A stretch of 40,354 bases of DNA from Chrysophaeum taylorii. Taxonomy: Eukaryota; Sar; Pelagophyceae; Pelagomonadales; Pelagomonadaceae. The position numbers were made by a program, and so were the translations under genes. A model generated the notes under the pieces. That model saw only the letters and a program-made list of their open reading frames with translations, was not told the origin of the DNA and did not search any database. Position 1 is the stretch's first letter; every line of letters starts with the position of its first letter. The stretch spans positions 1-40,354 of the forward strand of contig JAQMWT010000652.1 in NCBI GenBank assembly GCA_029834535.1, in the 5' to 3' direction. Positions 10,314 to 18,361 of the stretch are shown here, in pieces.

Positions 10314-10915
10314 AACATATAGTGCGCGTGTAGACGCCGGGAGGGGGCTTATCGGTATTGCGCAGCAGGTGTGGAGTAGGGTGGAGTCGTCGACGAAGAA
10401 GAGGATATCCTCGGGGTTGCCGATCGACAGAGAGCCACGTAGAGCTGGACGTGGCAGAAGACGGGCTTGGGCGAGAGGACGCCGACCTCGCGGGGCGTCT
10501 GGCCCTGGCTCTTGTTGATCGTTTGGCGTAGGCGGGCCTTAAGGGATACAGGTTGGAGGAGCCTCGGTGACAACGACACGATCGATCATGTATCTGGTAC
10601 CGTTGCAGTGGCCGTGCGACGGGTCGAGGTTGCGAAGACTTTAAGCTCGCGATCAATGTCAGCATGCCGTTGGTTGTCAGGGAGTTCAAAACTCGACTCT
10701 TGAGAGCGAGGCGTCGTCTTCCGACCCAACCTAGTCGGCCGAAAAGAACTCCGACGCCTCGTCTCCGGGAAAAAAAGGCCGCGGTCATGCGCGCGTTGTC
10801 AGCATCGACAACATCGTTTCGACGGGGCGTGAGAATGGCGCGCCGAAAGAGCCGCCGCGGGTCGTGGAAATAGTCTGCGAGGTCGCCGTAGACGGCTTGG
10901 AGGATCACTGTCTGG
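10314..10915 (-). pseudogene. Helitron B: Pif1-type helicase C-terminal relic
   Basis: It shows the same blocks and frame breaks as the Helitron A relic: FRRAILTPRRNDVVDADN in one frame and TINKSQGQTPREVGVLSPKP with QLYVALCRSATP in another. No start codon or N-terminal domain makes it a gene. Confidence 0.85.
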
Positions 10916-10966
10916 CTTGTGGGCCAACCTGATCCTTACCCTAAATCGAGGGACAAACAGACAGAC

Positions 10967-11011
10967 CTGCTCCCCACACACACCCCCCTCTTACCAGTCG
11001 ACATTTAAAGA
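10967..11011 (+). repeat. Minimal LINE 3' end inside Helitron B
   Basis: Only the last ~45 bp of the LINE 3' untranslated region is present (CTGCTCCCCACACACACCCC ... GTCGACATTTAAAG), followed by the (GACA/AACA)n tract. Its truncation point differs from those in Helitrons A, D2 and E. Confidence 0.6.
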
Positions 11012-11014
11012 CAA

Positions 11015-11061
<47 letters not shown>

Positions 11062-11212
11062 AACATCTGTCGATTAGTAGTTAGGATATAATGGCGGAAG
11101 GGTAAGGAAGGAAAGAGGGAAAGCCGTATTACGGAGAGAAAACCCTCTAGTGGAGATAGGCGTGAAAGGAGTGTGGTGTTCCAGTGTCGTACACATAATA
11201 GTGTAGCTCTCT

Positions 11213-12319
11213 GGACAAGCGCCGGTTAGATGAAAACTTTGTCTCATTATATATCTCTAAGAAGAACTCCAATAACGGACGAACATCATTGGGATCAACT
11301 AGCTTTAAAACTTCAGGATCGTGAGTCGAGTTGTTCCCCGAGCGTGTTTCGTAAAGTTTGCACCAGTCTAATAAAGACTGTGAGTAGCGCTCGTGATCAG
11401 CAGGATTAGCGTAAGGACGATAAAGCTCTTCGTGAGCTTTAAGTGCAATTATAGAGTCATTAAATTGGATTGAAGCTTCTTCAGCATCTAGTTGATTTGC
11501 CTGAGTTTGGAAAGCAAGGAGTTGTTCGACAAATACATGAGCATACCAATTAACATTTAAGTACATTCGATTAAACTGAGATTTAAGTTCAGTGACATCT
11601 GTACAAGATACAGTTTCGTAGTAATGGTAAGCTAGAAGTGTTAATGCACGTAGTTTATTAGGGTGTGTGGTAAACGAGTAAATTTTCTCTAACTGCAGCC
11701 ACATGGCGAGGGCAGGGCGTTCTTGAGATTCTAGGTTGAAGAACGTGTACAGGAAACCGGCGTAGGTTTCGCAATGTTTAACCCAATCGGCATTAGAGTG
11801 ACCTGAGAAGGATATGTTGGTTGGAGATGAATCATAGACAATTGATTTAGGAAATCGGGTATCTAATAAAGTGAGGACACGTTTGACATCCTCATTTAAT
11901 TCGGGTCGAACAAGATTATATGACTCTTGATAGAAAAGTCGTTCGAGATCATTACGTGCATCAACTGATAGTTGATGTGTAGTGTTGACGTGCAAAGTCT
12001 TGAGACGTGCAGGCAAGGCATCTTCGTTAGGTAACTGTAATTCATTAATCTTTTCAGCTTTCCATTGAGCGAAAATGATATCAACTTCGTGTTCGAGAAG
12101 TTGGTCATATTCTGGGGCATTTCGCGTATATGCGTTGTACGAATCGTAGACGAACAACGCGTCCGCATATGGGCTTGTCATATGCCTGCGAAGCGTCTCG
12201 ATTTGTAAACTCACTTTGGTCGAATTGTCTTGGAAGCGCAATCCACTGTTGAGTTTATCAACGAGGATTTGTTCTTGCCTATAGATATCCGTAGTGGATA
12301 TTGGTTTTGGTTTTGACAT
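11213..12319 (-). CDS. Copia-B gag, open but 3'-truncated
   Basis: 369 codons are open from MSKPKPISTTDIY to FSSNRRL. The frame then runs 22 codons into the Copia-A LTR and stops at 11147. An upstream in-frame ATG at 12361 lies in the leader and is less likely, because the MSKPK start is shared with Copia-A. No zinc knuckle is visible. The core block (RPALAMW, LRALTLLAYHYYE, VEQLLAFQTQ) resembles the helical capsid region of copia gags, where a W...L..IY block precedes a conserved leucine-rich stretch. It is the only intact gag frame here, so Copia-B decayed less than Copia-A. Confidence 0.75.
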
Positions 12320-12433
12320 GGTGTGACCTATTGGAAATAGGTTATAGGAGTGATAAAACAATTTGACATGTTCGAATGAAGGGTTTCTAACATGCGGAGG
12401 GATATGTACAGTTCGCTATTTTAAGCGTGAACT

Positions 12434-12439
12434 TATATA
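12434..12439 (-). promoter_or_regulatory. Candidate TATA box in the Copia-B LTR
   Basis: TATATA (CTTGTATATAAG on the minus strand) lies about 115 bp upstream of the gag ATG, matching the position in Copia-A. Confidence 0.35.
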
Positions 12440-12635
12440 CAAGACCAAACAAATCACTATGCCATTTGAGCATGATGCTTTGAGACTGAAGAATGGATTA
12501 ATTCTCGAGCAGTCAGTCTTTTGTTGGGGAATAGAAGGAAAAAACCCGTACAAGTTTCCGCGGCTTGTGTGGGGGGGGATTTAATTTATTGGCTATGCGA
12601 GTGCATAAGACCAGTGACCGAACCAACTCGGTCAC

Positions 12636-12918
12636 TAACTAACTAAACTAACTTCAGACCTCTCCCGAGCATGGGAGCCAGGCCGGACCGACAGGTGCCA
12701 GTCCGGAATCACGGGCCTGTAGACGAGGGGCGCCGAAAGGTGGGTCGGCGGAGAGTGATCATCAAGCTTGTCGCCATGCGACGAGGAGACCGCGATGTGA
12801 CTGACAACCAACTCGTCGATAACCTTCCGTCTGCGCCCCCCGGCCATACCCCGTCCCACTGCGAACGTTCCGGCTGCCAACCGGCCCGCCCGGGAGGCGA
12901 ATAGGTGCCAACCTACAC
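12636..12918 (-). mobile_element. SINE-3, 5'-truncated copy
   Basis: 283 bp, minus strand; it lacks about the first 80 bp of SINE-1. It is flanked by CGGTCAC at 12629-12635 and 12919-12925. The Copia-A LTR shows the empty site with a single CGGTCAC (9510-9516), which proves the insertion and its duplication. Confidence 0.9.
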
Positions 12919-13447
12919 CGGTCACAAACCAAATTAACTGGTGGTCAAATACCGCCACACAACAAATATGTACAGTAGACCACCGCCAAACACAATATCG
13001 CGTTGTACTCGTAATCAGGCGTAAACTGATCGCCCCATTATACGCACAACACAGTTGGGCTGACACACCTACGCATCTGGGACCATAACCTGGCGAGATT
13101 TGACCCTCTCCGGGTACATGGTAGAGACCGCGCGTAGTCTTATGCGTGTACAGACCATTCCGCTTGTCACATGCTACTACACAAGGCAGGGATTTAGGCC
13201 CTAACTCCTTAAGGACATTAGGTCCCATAGAAGCGTTCACACTGACAATGAGAAATGAAGCCTCCATTACTTAAACAGAAAACCCCATACCTGACGGTAC
13301 GCACCTGGAGGTCTACTCCTTGTTGGAAGTGAACTGCAGATCTAATTCGTCCTTACTACTAATCGACAGATGTTTGTCTGTCTGTTTGTCTGTTTGTTTG
13401 TTTGTCCCTCGATTTAGGGTAAGGATCAGGTTGGCCCGCGAGCCAGA

Positions 13448-14012
13448 CATTGATCCTCGAAGCCGTCTACGGCGACCTCGCAGACTGCTTCCACGACGCG
13501 CGGCGGCTCTTTCAGCGCGCCATTCTCACGCCCCGTCGAAACGATGTTGTCGATGCTGACAACGCGCGCATGACCGCGGCCTTTTTTTCCCGGAGACGAG
13601 GCGTCGGAGTTCTTTTAGGCAGACTAGGTTGGGTCGGAAGCCGACGCCTCGCTCTTTACAGTCGAGTTTTCGACTCCCTGACAACCAACGGCATGCTGAC
13701 TTTGAGCGCGAGCTCAAGGTCTTCGCAACCTCGACCCGTCGCACGGCCACTGCAACGGTACCAGATACATGATCGATCGTGTCGTGTCACCGAGGCTCCT
13801 CCAACCTGTATCCCTTAAGGCCCGCCGACGCCAAACGATCAACAAGAGCCAGGGCCAGACGCCCCGCGAGGTCGGCGTCCCAGCTCTACGTGGCTCCCTG
13901 TCGATCGGCAACCCCGAGGATATAATCATCTGGGTCGACGACTCCACCCTACCCCACACGTGCTGCGCAATACCGATAAGCCCCCTCCCGGCGTCTACAC
14001 GCGCACTATAGG
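13448..14012 (+). pseudogene. Helitron C: Pif1-type helicase C-terminal relic
   Basis: FQRAILTPRRNDVVDADN lies in the first frame (13450-13818); TINKSQGQTPREVGV lies in a second frame (13769-14011). The block between them (LRNLDPS, CNGTR) reads in yet another frame. In this copy the segment between PREVGV and the LRGSLSIGNPED block, which encodes LLPKPVFCH in other copies, is deleted. Confidence 0.85.
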
Positions 14013-14358
14013 TGAACTTACTGGGACAAGGTGAATTTACTGGGGTTAGAGATTGGGATTAGGTGAATATAGCGACCAGGTGAACTTACTGGGACCAGAT
14101 GAACTTACTGGGGGTTTTAGAGTAAACTCAAAGGTTAGCGGCGTGTGCGGATCAAGGCTGCTTATATTGGCGGAGGCGAGAGCGACGAGCTCGAAGGAGT
14201 GGGTGTGAGCACGAGTGGGTTTACGCCGAGCTTGCTGGGGTTAGAGATTTGGACTAGGTGAACTTACTTATGCAAAAAATTTCAAGAAACTTACTGGGAC
14301 CAGGTGAACTTGCTGGGGTTAGAGATTAGGACTAGGTGAACTTACTGGCCTGCACTTG
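14013..14358 (+). repeat. Helitron 3' tail with GGTGAACTTACTGG iterons (type example)
   Basis: Six to eight partial copies of GGACCAGGTGAACTTACTGG, often followed by GGTTAGAGATTGGGACT, flank a conserved core around GGCGGCGCGTGCGGATCAAA and GGCGGAGGCGAGAGCGACGA. The same tail is found in every full copy in the window. It contains no reading frame. Confidence 0.8.
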
Positions 14359-14520
14359 TCATAATCTGAAAGTCATAATGGCGGAAGGGTAAGTAAGGAA
14401 AGAGGGAAAGCCGTATTGCGGAGAGAAAACCCTCTTGTGAAGATAGGTGTGAAAGGAGTGAGATGTTCCAGTGTCGTACACACAACAGTGTAGCTCTCTG
14501 GACATGGTTCAAAGAGTTTC

Positions 14521-15374
14521 GTGGCCCGATCTCTGATGGGGCCTAGTCCGGTCTCTGGCAAGTTGTGCGCCATGCCGTCTCCAGATTGTCAGCCTGCCAT
14601 GGATCCGCTAGAAATACTTGCGACGTCGGCACTGGAACAAAATCAACTTCGGGATTATGTTCTCCACAAGGAGCGTCCAGTTCTCGGCCGCGGCATGACT
14701 GGCATCGTCCTTCAGATGACCCGCCAAGGTAGCGCTGACAAGCCGATCGCGGTGAAATTGATTCGAGCTGATTCTTCGAGATTTGCGGATAACGAAATGG
14801 AAATCATACAAATTCTCCGAAAAGAAGCGGGCTTCGTCTCCTTCGTCTCGTGTTTCGAATGGGAACCTCCGGGTGCACATGGACGAGCGTGTGCCATACT
14901 CACATTCCCCGTTGGCAGACCACTTCGCCGAGATCGACAATCACATAAACCGATCGTTCCCTCGACTGACGGAAAATATAGCCCGCTGGGCATTGATCAT
15001 ATCATGTCAATCCTAGCGTCGATCGACAAGCTCCACGCCGCAGGCATCGTCCATTTTGATGCTCGAATCGAAAATATTGTCGTTGTTGATCGCGAATTCA
15101 GGCTGACTTTTCGCATGCCGTGCTACGTTCCCCTGAGTCAATTTCTACCAACAATTATTGCATGGACTTCACACTCCTCTTTGCGTCGATCTCGAGCAAG
15201 CCAAGGGGCAATCTGGAGACTTCGTGGAAGTGCATACTCGATAACGCTTCACTTTCTGGTCTAGCTGACCTAATTGAGGCGCATGTCGCTGACCGCCGAA
15301 CCGAGCCTGCAAACTCAAGACAGAAGCTTGTCGACAGTATCCCGGATCTCGTATGCAAATTAGGCCTGGGTTAA
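14521..15374 (+). pseudogene. Protein-kinase-like gene, frameshifted in the catalytic lobe
   Basis: The first frame (14521-about 15100) carries the kinase landmarks in order: glycine loop VLGRGMTGIVLQ (around residue 54), the VAIK-type lysine in IAVKLIRAD, a helix-C-like NEMEIIQIL, and the catalytic loop IVHFDARIENIVVVD, with HFD in place of HRD and Asn five residues on. The Mg-binding block appears only in another frame as IQADFSHAV (near 15098-15125), followed by an open stretch to 15374. A one-base loss near 15100, or an unrecognised very short intron, separates them. Such small divergent kinases occur in Crinkler-type effectors and other expanded families of oomycetes and fungi; I cannot place it more closely. 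It begins 16 bp from the Copia-B LTR. Confidence 0.6.
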
Positions 15375-15717
15375 TCCTATCTGGCACATTTCATGAAATG
15401 AGCCAAGGCAGAGTAGACCCCCGCCCCTGGATAGCACGTCAGCCCTGTTTAGACTGGCGGATAGCACGCAAACCCTGTTTGGCATGGAACAACAGACCAT
15501 TATGGGGCTTGGGCCGTACAAGAGGCCTGTTCTGGGCGCACTACGGATGCCCGCAAAATCCTGGATACCCTGGAAACCCTGGATCGGCCGTTTACACCCT
15601 GGATCGGCTAGACACCCTGGACGCCCTGGAACCCAAGGACACGCTGGATACACTGGATACCTTAAACAGGCTGGGCGCCTGGATAAGCCGGACACCCTGG
15701 ATAAAGAACAATAATTT
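15375..15717. repeat. CTGGATAC-rich degenerate minisatellite
   Basis: From about 15552 to 15712 short variants of CCCTGGATAC, CCCTGGAAAC and CGCTGGATAC follow one another. Before it (15375-15551) a longer imperfect duplication around GGATAGCACG and AGCCCTGTTTAGACTGGC / AACCCTGTTTGGCATGG is seen. No gene is supported: frames of the right period are by-products of the repeat. Confidence 0.6.
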
Positions 15718-15887
15718 CTACGGTGTTACCCTTCGGTAGAGATGAGCAGTGGTAGGCTGCCGCGTGTCCTGTCTCTAACGACGAAGGACAGCACGGTGTT
15801 GATAACACAGCGATTTCTGGTTTCTTAGTGTGTGGTGGTAAGGCTAACCCTAGATAGGAATTTTCTATCTCTACTGGACACACTGGA
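15718..15887. repeat. Dispersed ~170-bp structured repeat, copy 1
   Basis: It runs from GGTGTTACCCTTCGG to TTTTCTATCTCTAC and matches copy 2 at 16538-16697 plus 17239-17256. Potential stem-loops seen by eye: GCAG/CTGC, GTCCT/AGGAC and GTGTT/AACAC, in that order. It is not clearly flanked by a target duplication. Confidence 0.55.
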
Positions 15888-16171
15888 TGTGCTGGATAGG
15901 CTATCTGGGCCGCCGACCCTACCCCATAGCCTGGGTAGGCCGGATGGACCGGCGGCCTGGGCCACCTGGCCACCCTAGATAGCCTGGATAGGCCGGATGA
16001 GCCGCCGGCCTGGGTCGCTCGGCCACGCTGGATACCCTGGATAGCCTGGATAGGCCGGATGGACAGGCGGCCTGGGTCACCTGGCCACCCTGGATAGTCT
16101 GGGTAGGCCGGATGAGCCGCCGGCCTGGGTCACCTGGCCACCCTTGATACCCTAGATAGGATGGGTAGGCC
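15888..16171. repeat. Minisatellite, ~50-60 bp unit, about four copies
   Basis: The repeated unit contains GGATAGGCCGGATGAGCC, CGGCCTGGGTCACCTGG and CCACCCTGGATAGCC in series. Copies differ by short CTGGATA expansions. SINE-4 interrupts its right end, and its last few bases (GGATGGGTAGGCC) form the SINE target duplication. Confidence 0.7.
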
Positions 16172-16496
16172 CCGGCCGTCCCGGAGTGAGACGGTGCCTG
16201 CTCGCCTCCCGGGCTGGCCGGTTAGCACCGGAGAGTCCGCGCTGGGTTGGGGTTCGCTCCGTTGGGAAGAACGCGACGGACGGGTCGATTGTTCGTGGAG
16301 CAACACGTCCGCGGCCTGCGTCGCTTTTGCACGACCTCGCACAAGACGGCGCGCAGTGGCGGTCCACCATCAACAAATCCGTCCTCGTCCCTCGCCTCTG
16401 CCCCAACTGCGTGATTTTCTTTTGTGATTCCGTACCGGCTCCTGCCGGTCCGGCCTGGCTCCCATGCTCGGGAGAGGTCTGAAGTTAGTTAGTTAG
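16172..16496 (+). mobile_element. SINE-4, divergent-body subfamily with the same 3' end
   Basis: 325 bp flanked by the 12-bp duplication GATGGGTAGGCC at 16160-16171 and 16497-16508. Its last ~60 bp match SINE-1 almost perfectly (GGCCTGGCTCCCATGCTCGG, then GAAGTTAGTTAGTTAG). Some 5' motifs (GACGGTGCCT, TCGCCTCCCGGG) are shared, but the body is largely different. This fits a family whose 3' end is the part recognised by the partner LINE. Confidence 0.8.
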
Positions 16497-16697
16497 GATG
16501 GGTAGGCCGGGTGGACCTAGAGAACAGCAAATTCAACTGTGTTACCCTTCAGCAGAGTGAGGGCAGTGGCAGTCTGCCCTCGTCCTGTGCTCTTACAACG
16601 AGGACAGCACGGTGTGAATAACACCGCGTTTTTCTAGATTAAAAAGTGCTAGAATAGAAGAGCTAACCCTAGGATAGTGGGGTACTAACCCCATGTC

Positions 16698-17227
16698 TAT
16701 TGTCCCTTACCCTGATCGCCAACCGCATGGTTGCGATGGAGGACGGTGCCTCATGAATCCTGAGCCTTGAGAAGGCATCCGCCCTCCCGGCGTAGGTTGG
16801 CACCTAAGGATTGTCCGAGAAACCTACATTTGGGATTTTACAGCGTTGTAGGCTGAACGTCAATTAGCCAAACGCGGCATATATTGTTAGATTTAGGCGG
16901 AGGTTTGGGGGGGGTGTTAGGGGATACTGTGAATGACGTCATCCATCCTCGGACCCTATTCGCCTCCCGGGCGGGCCGATTGGCAGCCGGAACGTTCGCA
17001 GTGGGACGGGGTATGGCCGCGGGGCGCAGACGGAAGGTTATCGACGAGTTGGTTGTCAGTCACATCGCGGTCTCCTCGTCGCATGGCGACAAGCTTGATG
17101 ATCACTCTCCGCCGACCCACCTTTCGGCGCCCCTCGTCTACAGGCCCGTGATTCCGGACCGGCTCCTGTCGATCCGGCCTGGCTCCCATGCTCGGGAGAG
17201 GTCTGAAGTTAGTTAGTTAGTTAGTTT
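16698..17227 (+). mobile_element. SINE-5, full length, interrupted by a small TIR element
   Basis: It is flanked by AACCCCATGTC at 16687-16697 and 17228-17238. It begins around CCCTTACCCTGATCGCC and ends in (TTAG)n. Between GGTTGGCACCTA and TTCGCCTCCC a 148-bp element plus a 4-bp duplication is inserted. Net SINE length is about 378 bp. Confidence 0.85.
16807..16954. mobile_element. MITE-like TIR element, copy 1, inside SINE-5
   Basis: A 148-bp insert with GTCCGAG at 16813-16819 and its complement CTCGGAC at 16948-16954, flanked by CCTA on both sides (16803-16806, 16955-16958). The edges were found by comparison with uninterrupted SINE copies, so the insertion is certain; the class is inferred from the short inverted ends. 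It has no coding capacity. Confidence 0.6.
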
Positions 17228-17299
17228 AACCCCATGTCAAATTTTCTATCTCTACGCCCTCACAGATTGAAGTCGGTGAGCGAAATCTGGATCTAACTA

Positions 17300-18295
17300 A
17301 GCAGGAAGCGACTTTCCATCGACAAGGATGTGAAGAGTGTTCTGGGCGGAATTGTACGGTGGGAGTGTAGCGGGAAGAGTAACTTGATGAGATGGTGGTG
17401 AAGAAGAGGTGGAATGAACACCGTAGGCGTTCTCGAACTTGTGGAACAAGTTACGGGAATGAAGTTCTGGAAAATGATCGGCGATCTGGTAGTGAGTAGG
17501 ACGTCAGAGGGGACGAATGACCGAGTTGGCTTGGTAGTCACGAATGCGAAATTCTCGTAAATTGATATGACGAGAGGGAGCACTGACTTTAGGGTGATAA
17601 GCGACATGTAATACGCTAGCGTTGTCAATAAGCAGGGGGATAGCGTGAGCTTGATCATGTGAAAACAGATCAGGATGAGAGGAGAAGATCTTATGAAACC
17701 ATTGGCATTCATCAGTGGCTGCGCTAGCGGCGATGAGTTCGGCTTCCATGGTGCTTTTGGCAGTAAGAGTTTGGCGTTTGCTTGACCAGCGTACGAGGCT
17801 GCCAAATACGAAAATACATGCACCAGAATGAGATCTTAAGCGAGGGTCAGAACGGTCAGCGAAACTGGCATCAGTGAAACAAATAATAGGCGAACGAAGA
17901 TGATGCAATTCGGGGTAGTTGCTGATAAGATGTTGAATAAAGGGCGTGATAGAGGGGCTGTCGGATGAATAGTCGAGAGAATCATTCGGAGTACCCTTCA
18001 AGTAGCGAAGTAAAATATATAAATGTAGAAGGTGGGTTTGCTCAGGAGTGTGCATATCTTTGCAGCATTTGTTGCACAGAGTTGTAATATCTAGACGACA
18101 TGTGACAGATAAGTAGATACTGGTGCCACAGTAATGGGGAAAATGCTTGCGTAATAGTTCCAAAGTAGGAGCCAAATCGGAAAGAAACTTGCCAGAAGGC
18201 TTCTGAATGAGGATGTCAGAGTAAGGGACGTCAGAACTACGGAGGTTAAGTTTATGCTCGGCGAGCATCTTGTTTATCTTCGCTGCTACATTCAT
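17300..18295 (-). pseudogene. Copia-C RNase H domain
   Basis: ICFTDASFADRSDPRLRSHS, WSSKRQTLTAKSTMEAEL and LIDNASVLHVAYHP are the copia RNase H blocks, with acidic residues D (TDAS), E (MEAE) and D (IDNAS) in place. The enzyme degrades the RNA of the RNA-DNA hybrid during reverse transcription. Just upstream is the LLRYLKGTPNDSLDY block that precedes RNase H in this family. A TGA near 17504 interrupts the frame, but the same frame continues with QIADHFPELHSRN, the usual C-terminal copia block, to about 17300. The RT-RNase H connection also contains a break near 18295-18362. Confidence 0.85.
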
Positions 18296-18361
18296 AGTGA
18301 GGTGACCAGCGGAGACGTTGCAATGGACGTCGATGCCAAGAAATGATCGAATATTGTCGTG

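Larger units (their letters stand above)
9954..11086 (-). mobile_element. Helitron B, non-autonomous, in the Copia-A LTR
   Basis: 1133 bp, minus strand: 5' TCCTAACTACTAATCGACAG at 11086, 3' GGGCTGCACTTG ending at 9954. The host has A before the low-coordinate end and T after the high-coordinate end. The corresponding unoccupied stretch in the Copia-B LTR is 14359-14384. It carries a helicase relic (10915-10314), a 3' iteron tail (10313-9954) and a very short LINE 3' end in its 5' microsatellite. Confidence 0.87.
1..11212 (-). mobile_element. Copia-A: decayed Ty1/copia-type LTR retrotransposon, 5' part, runs off the left edge
   Basis: Read on the minus strand, this is an LTR (11212 to about 9199), gag (from 9198), a protease-like segment (around 4.7 kb), a long unassigned segment and an integrase reaching position 1. 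RT and RNase H must lie left of the window. The gag-PR-IN order is that of Ty1/copia elements. The 5' boundary at 11212 is well supported, because the LTR of Copia-B begins at 14505 with the same TGTCCAGAGAGCTA start although the flanks differ. Insertions inside it are SINE-1 and SINE-2 in pol, Helitron A in gag and Helitron B in the LTR. Several stops and frameshifts show it is dead. It abuts the gag of Copia-B at 11213, most simply because Copia-A inserted there. Confidence 0.85.
9199..11212 (-). repeat. 5' LTR of Copia-A (contains Helitron B)
   Basis: The sequence 9199-9953 plus 11087-11212 aligns along its length with the Copia-B LTR (12320-13349 plus 14359-14505, less the SINE). It starts TGTCCAGAGAGCTA on the minus strand. 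The inner edge near the gag ATG is not fixed, because gag follows in both copies and no 3' LTR is in the window. Without the Helitron it is about 880 bp. Confidence 0.75.
13350..14358 (+). mobile_element. Helitron C, non-autonomous, in the Copia-B LTR
   Basis: 1009 bp, plus strand: 5' TCCTTACTACTAATCGACAG, 3' GGCCTGCACTTG. The host reads CTAATTCG before and TCATAATCTG after, with no duplication. The Copia-A LTR has the uninterrupted version at 9933-9950. It is the most compact bounded copy (no LINE piece) and the best model of the family: 5' end with (GTCT/GTTT)n, a hairpin-capable CCCTCGATTTAGGG, helicase relic, 3' tail. Confidence 0.9.
11213..14505 (-). mobile_element. Copia-B: 5' LTR and gag of a second, related copia element
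   Basis: LTR 14505 to about 12320, then gag 12319-11213. The gag stops dead where the LTR of Copia-A begins, joining NRRL to the first LTR codons. Either Copia-A inserted into this gag (the rest of Copia-B would then lie left of the window), or this is an internally deleted derivative sharing an LTR. The first is simpler. Embedded are SINE-3 (12636-12918) and Helitron C (13350-14358). Confidence 0.8.
12320..14505 (-). repeat. 5' LTR of Copia-B (contains SINE-3 and Helitron C)
   Basis: It pairs with 9199-11212. The outer edge at 14505 (TGTCCAGAGAGC on the minus strand) is defined by loss of similarity at the kinase flank. Net length is about 890 bp after removing SINE-3 and Helitron C. No duplication of the flank can be tested, because the other end is not in the window. 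Confidence 0.75.
16538..17265. repeat. Dispersed structured repeat, copy 2, split by SINE-5
   Basis: The halves 16538-16697 and 17239-17256 are separated by SINE-5. Stem-loops: GAGGGCAG/CTGCCCTC (loop of 7), GTCCT/AGGAC and CGGTGT/ACACCG. It directly precedes the 3' end of Copia-C, so a short LTR is possible, but I find no matching copy at the other end of Copia-C. Confidence 0.5.

Noticed and set aside
10312..10908. 198-codon frames (also at 25447-26043 and 35060-35605) as an intact Helitron gene
   Set aside because: Only their first part matches the helicase; after that the real similarity is in other frames. They are relics, not genes.
15718..15887. Hammerhead or other self-cleaving ribozyme in the structured repeat
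   Set aside because: The needed core (CTGATGA ... GAAA) is absent on both strands in the correct arrangement.
16538..17265. The structured repeat as the 3' LTR of Copia-C
   Set aside because: No second copy at the 5' side of Copia-C, and copy 1 sits alone without a clear duplication. Left open, not annotated as LTR.
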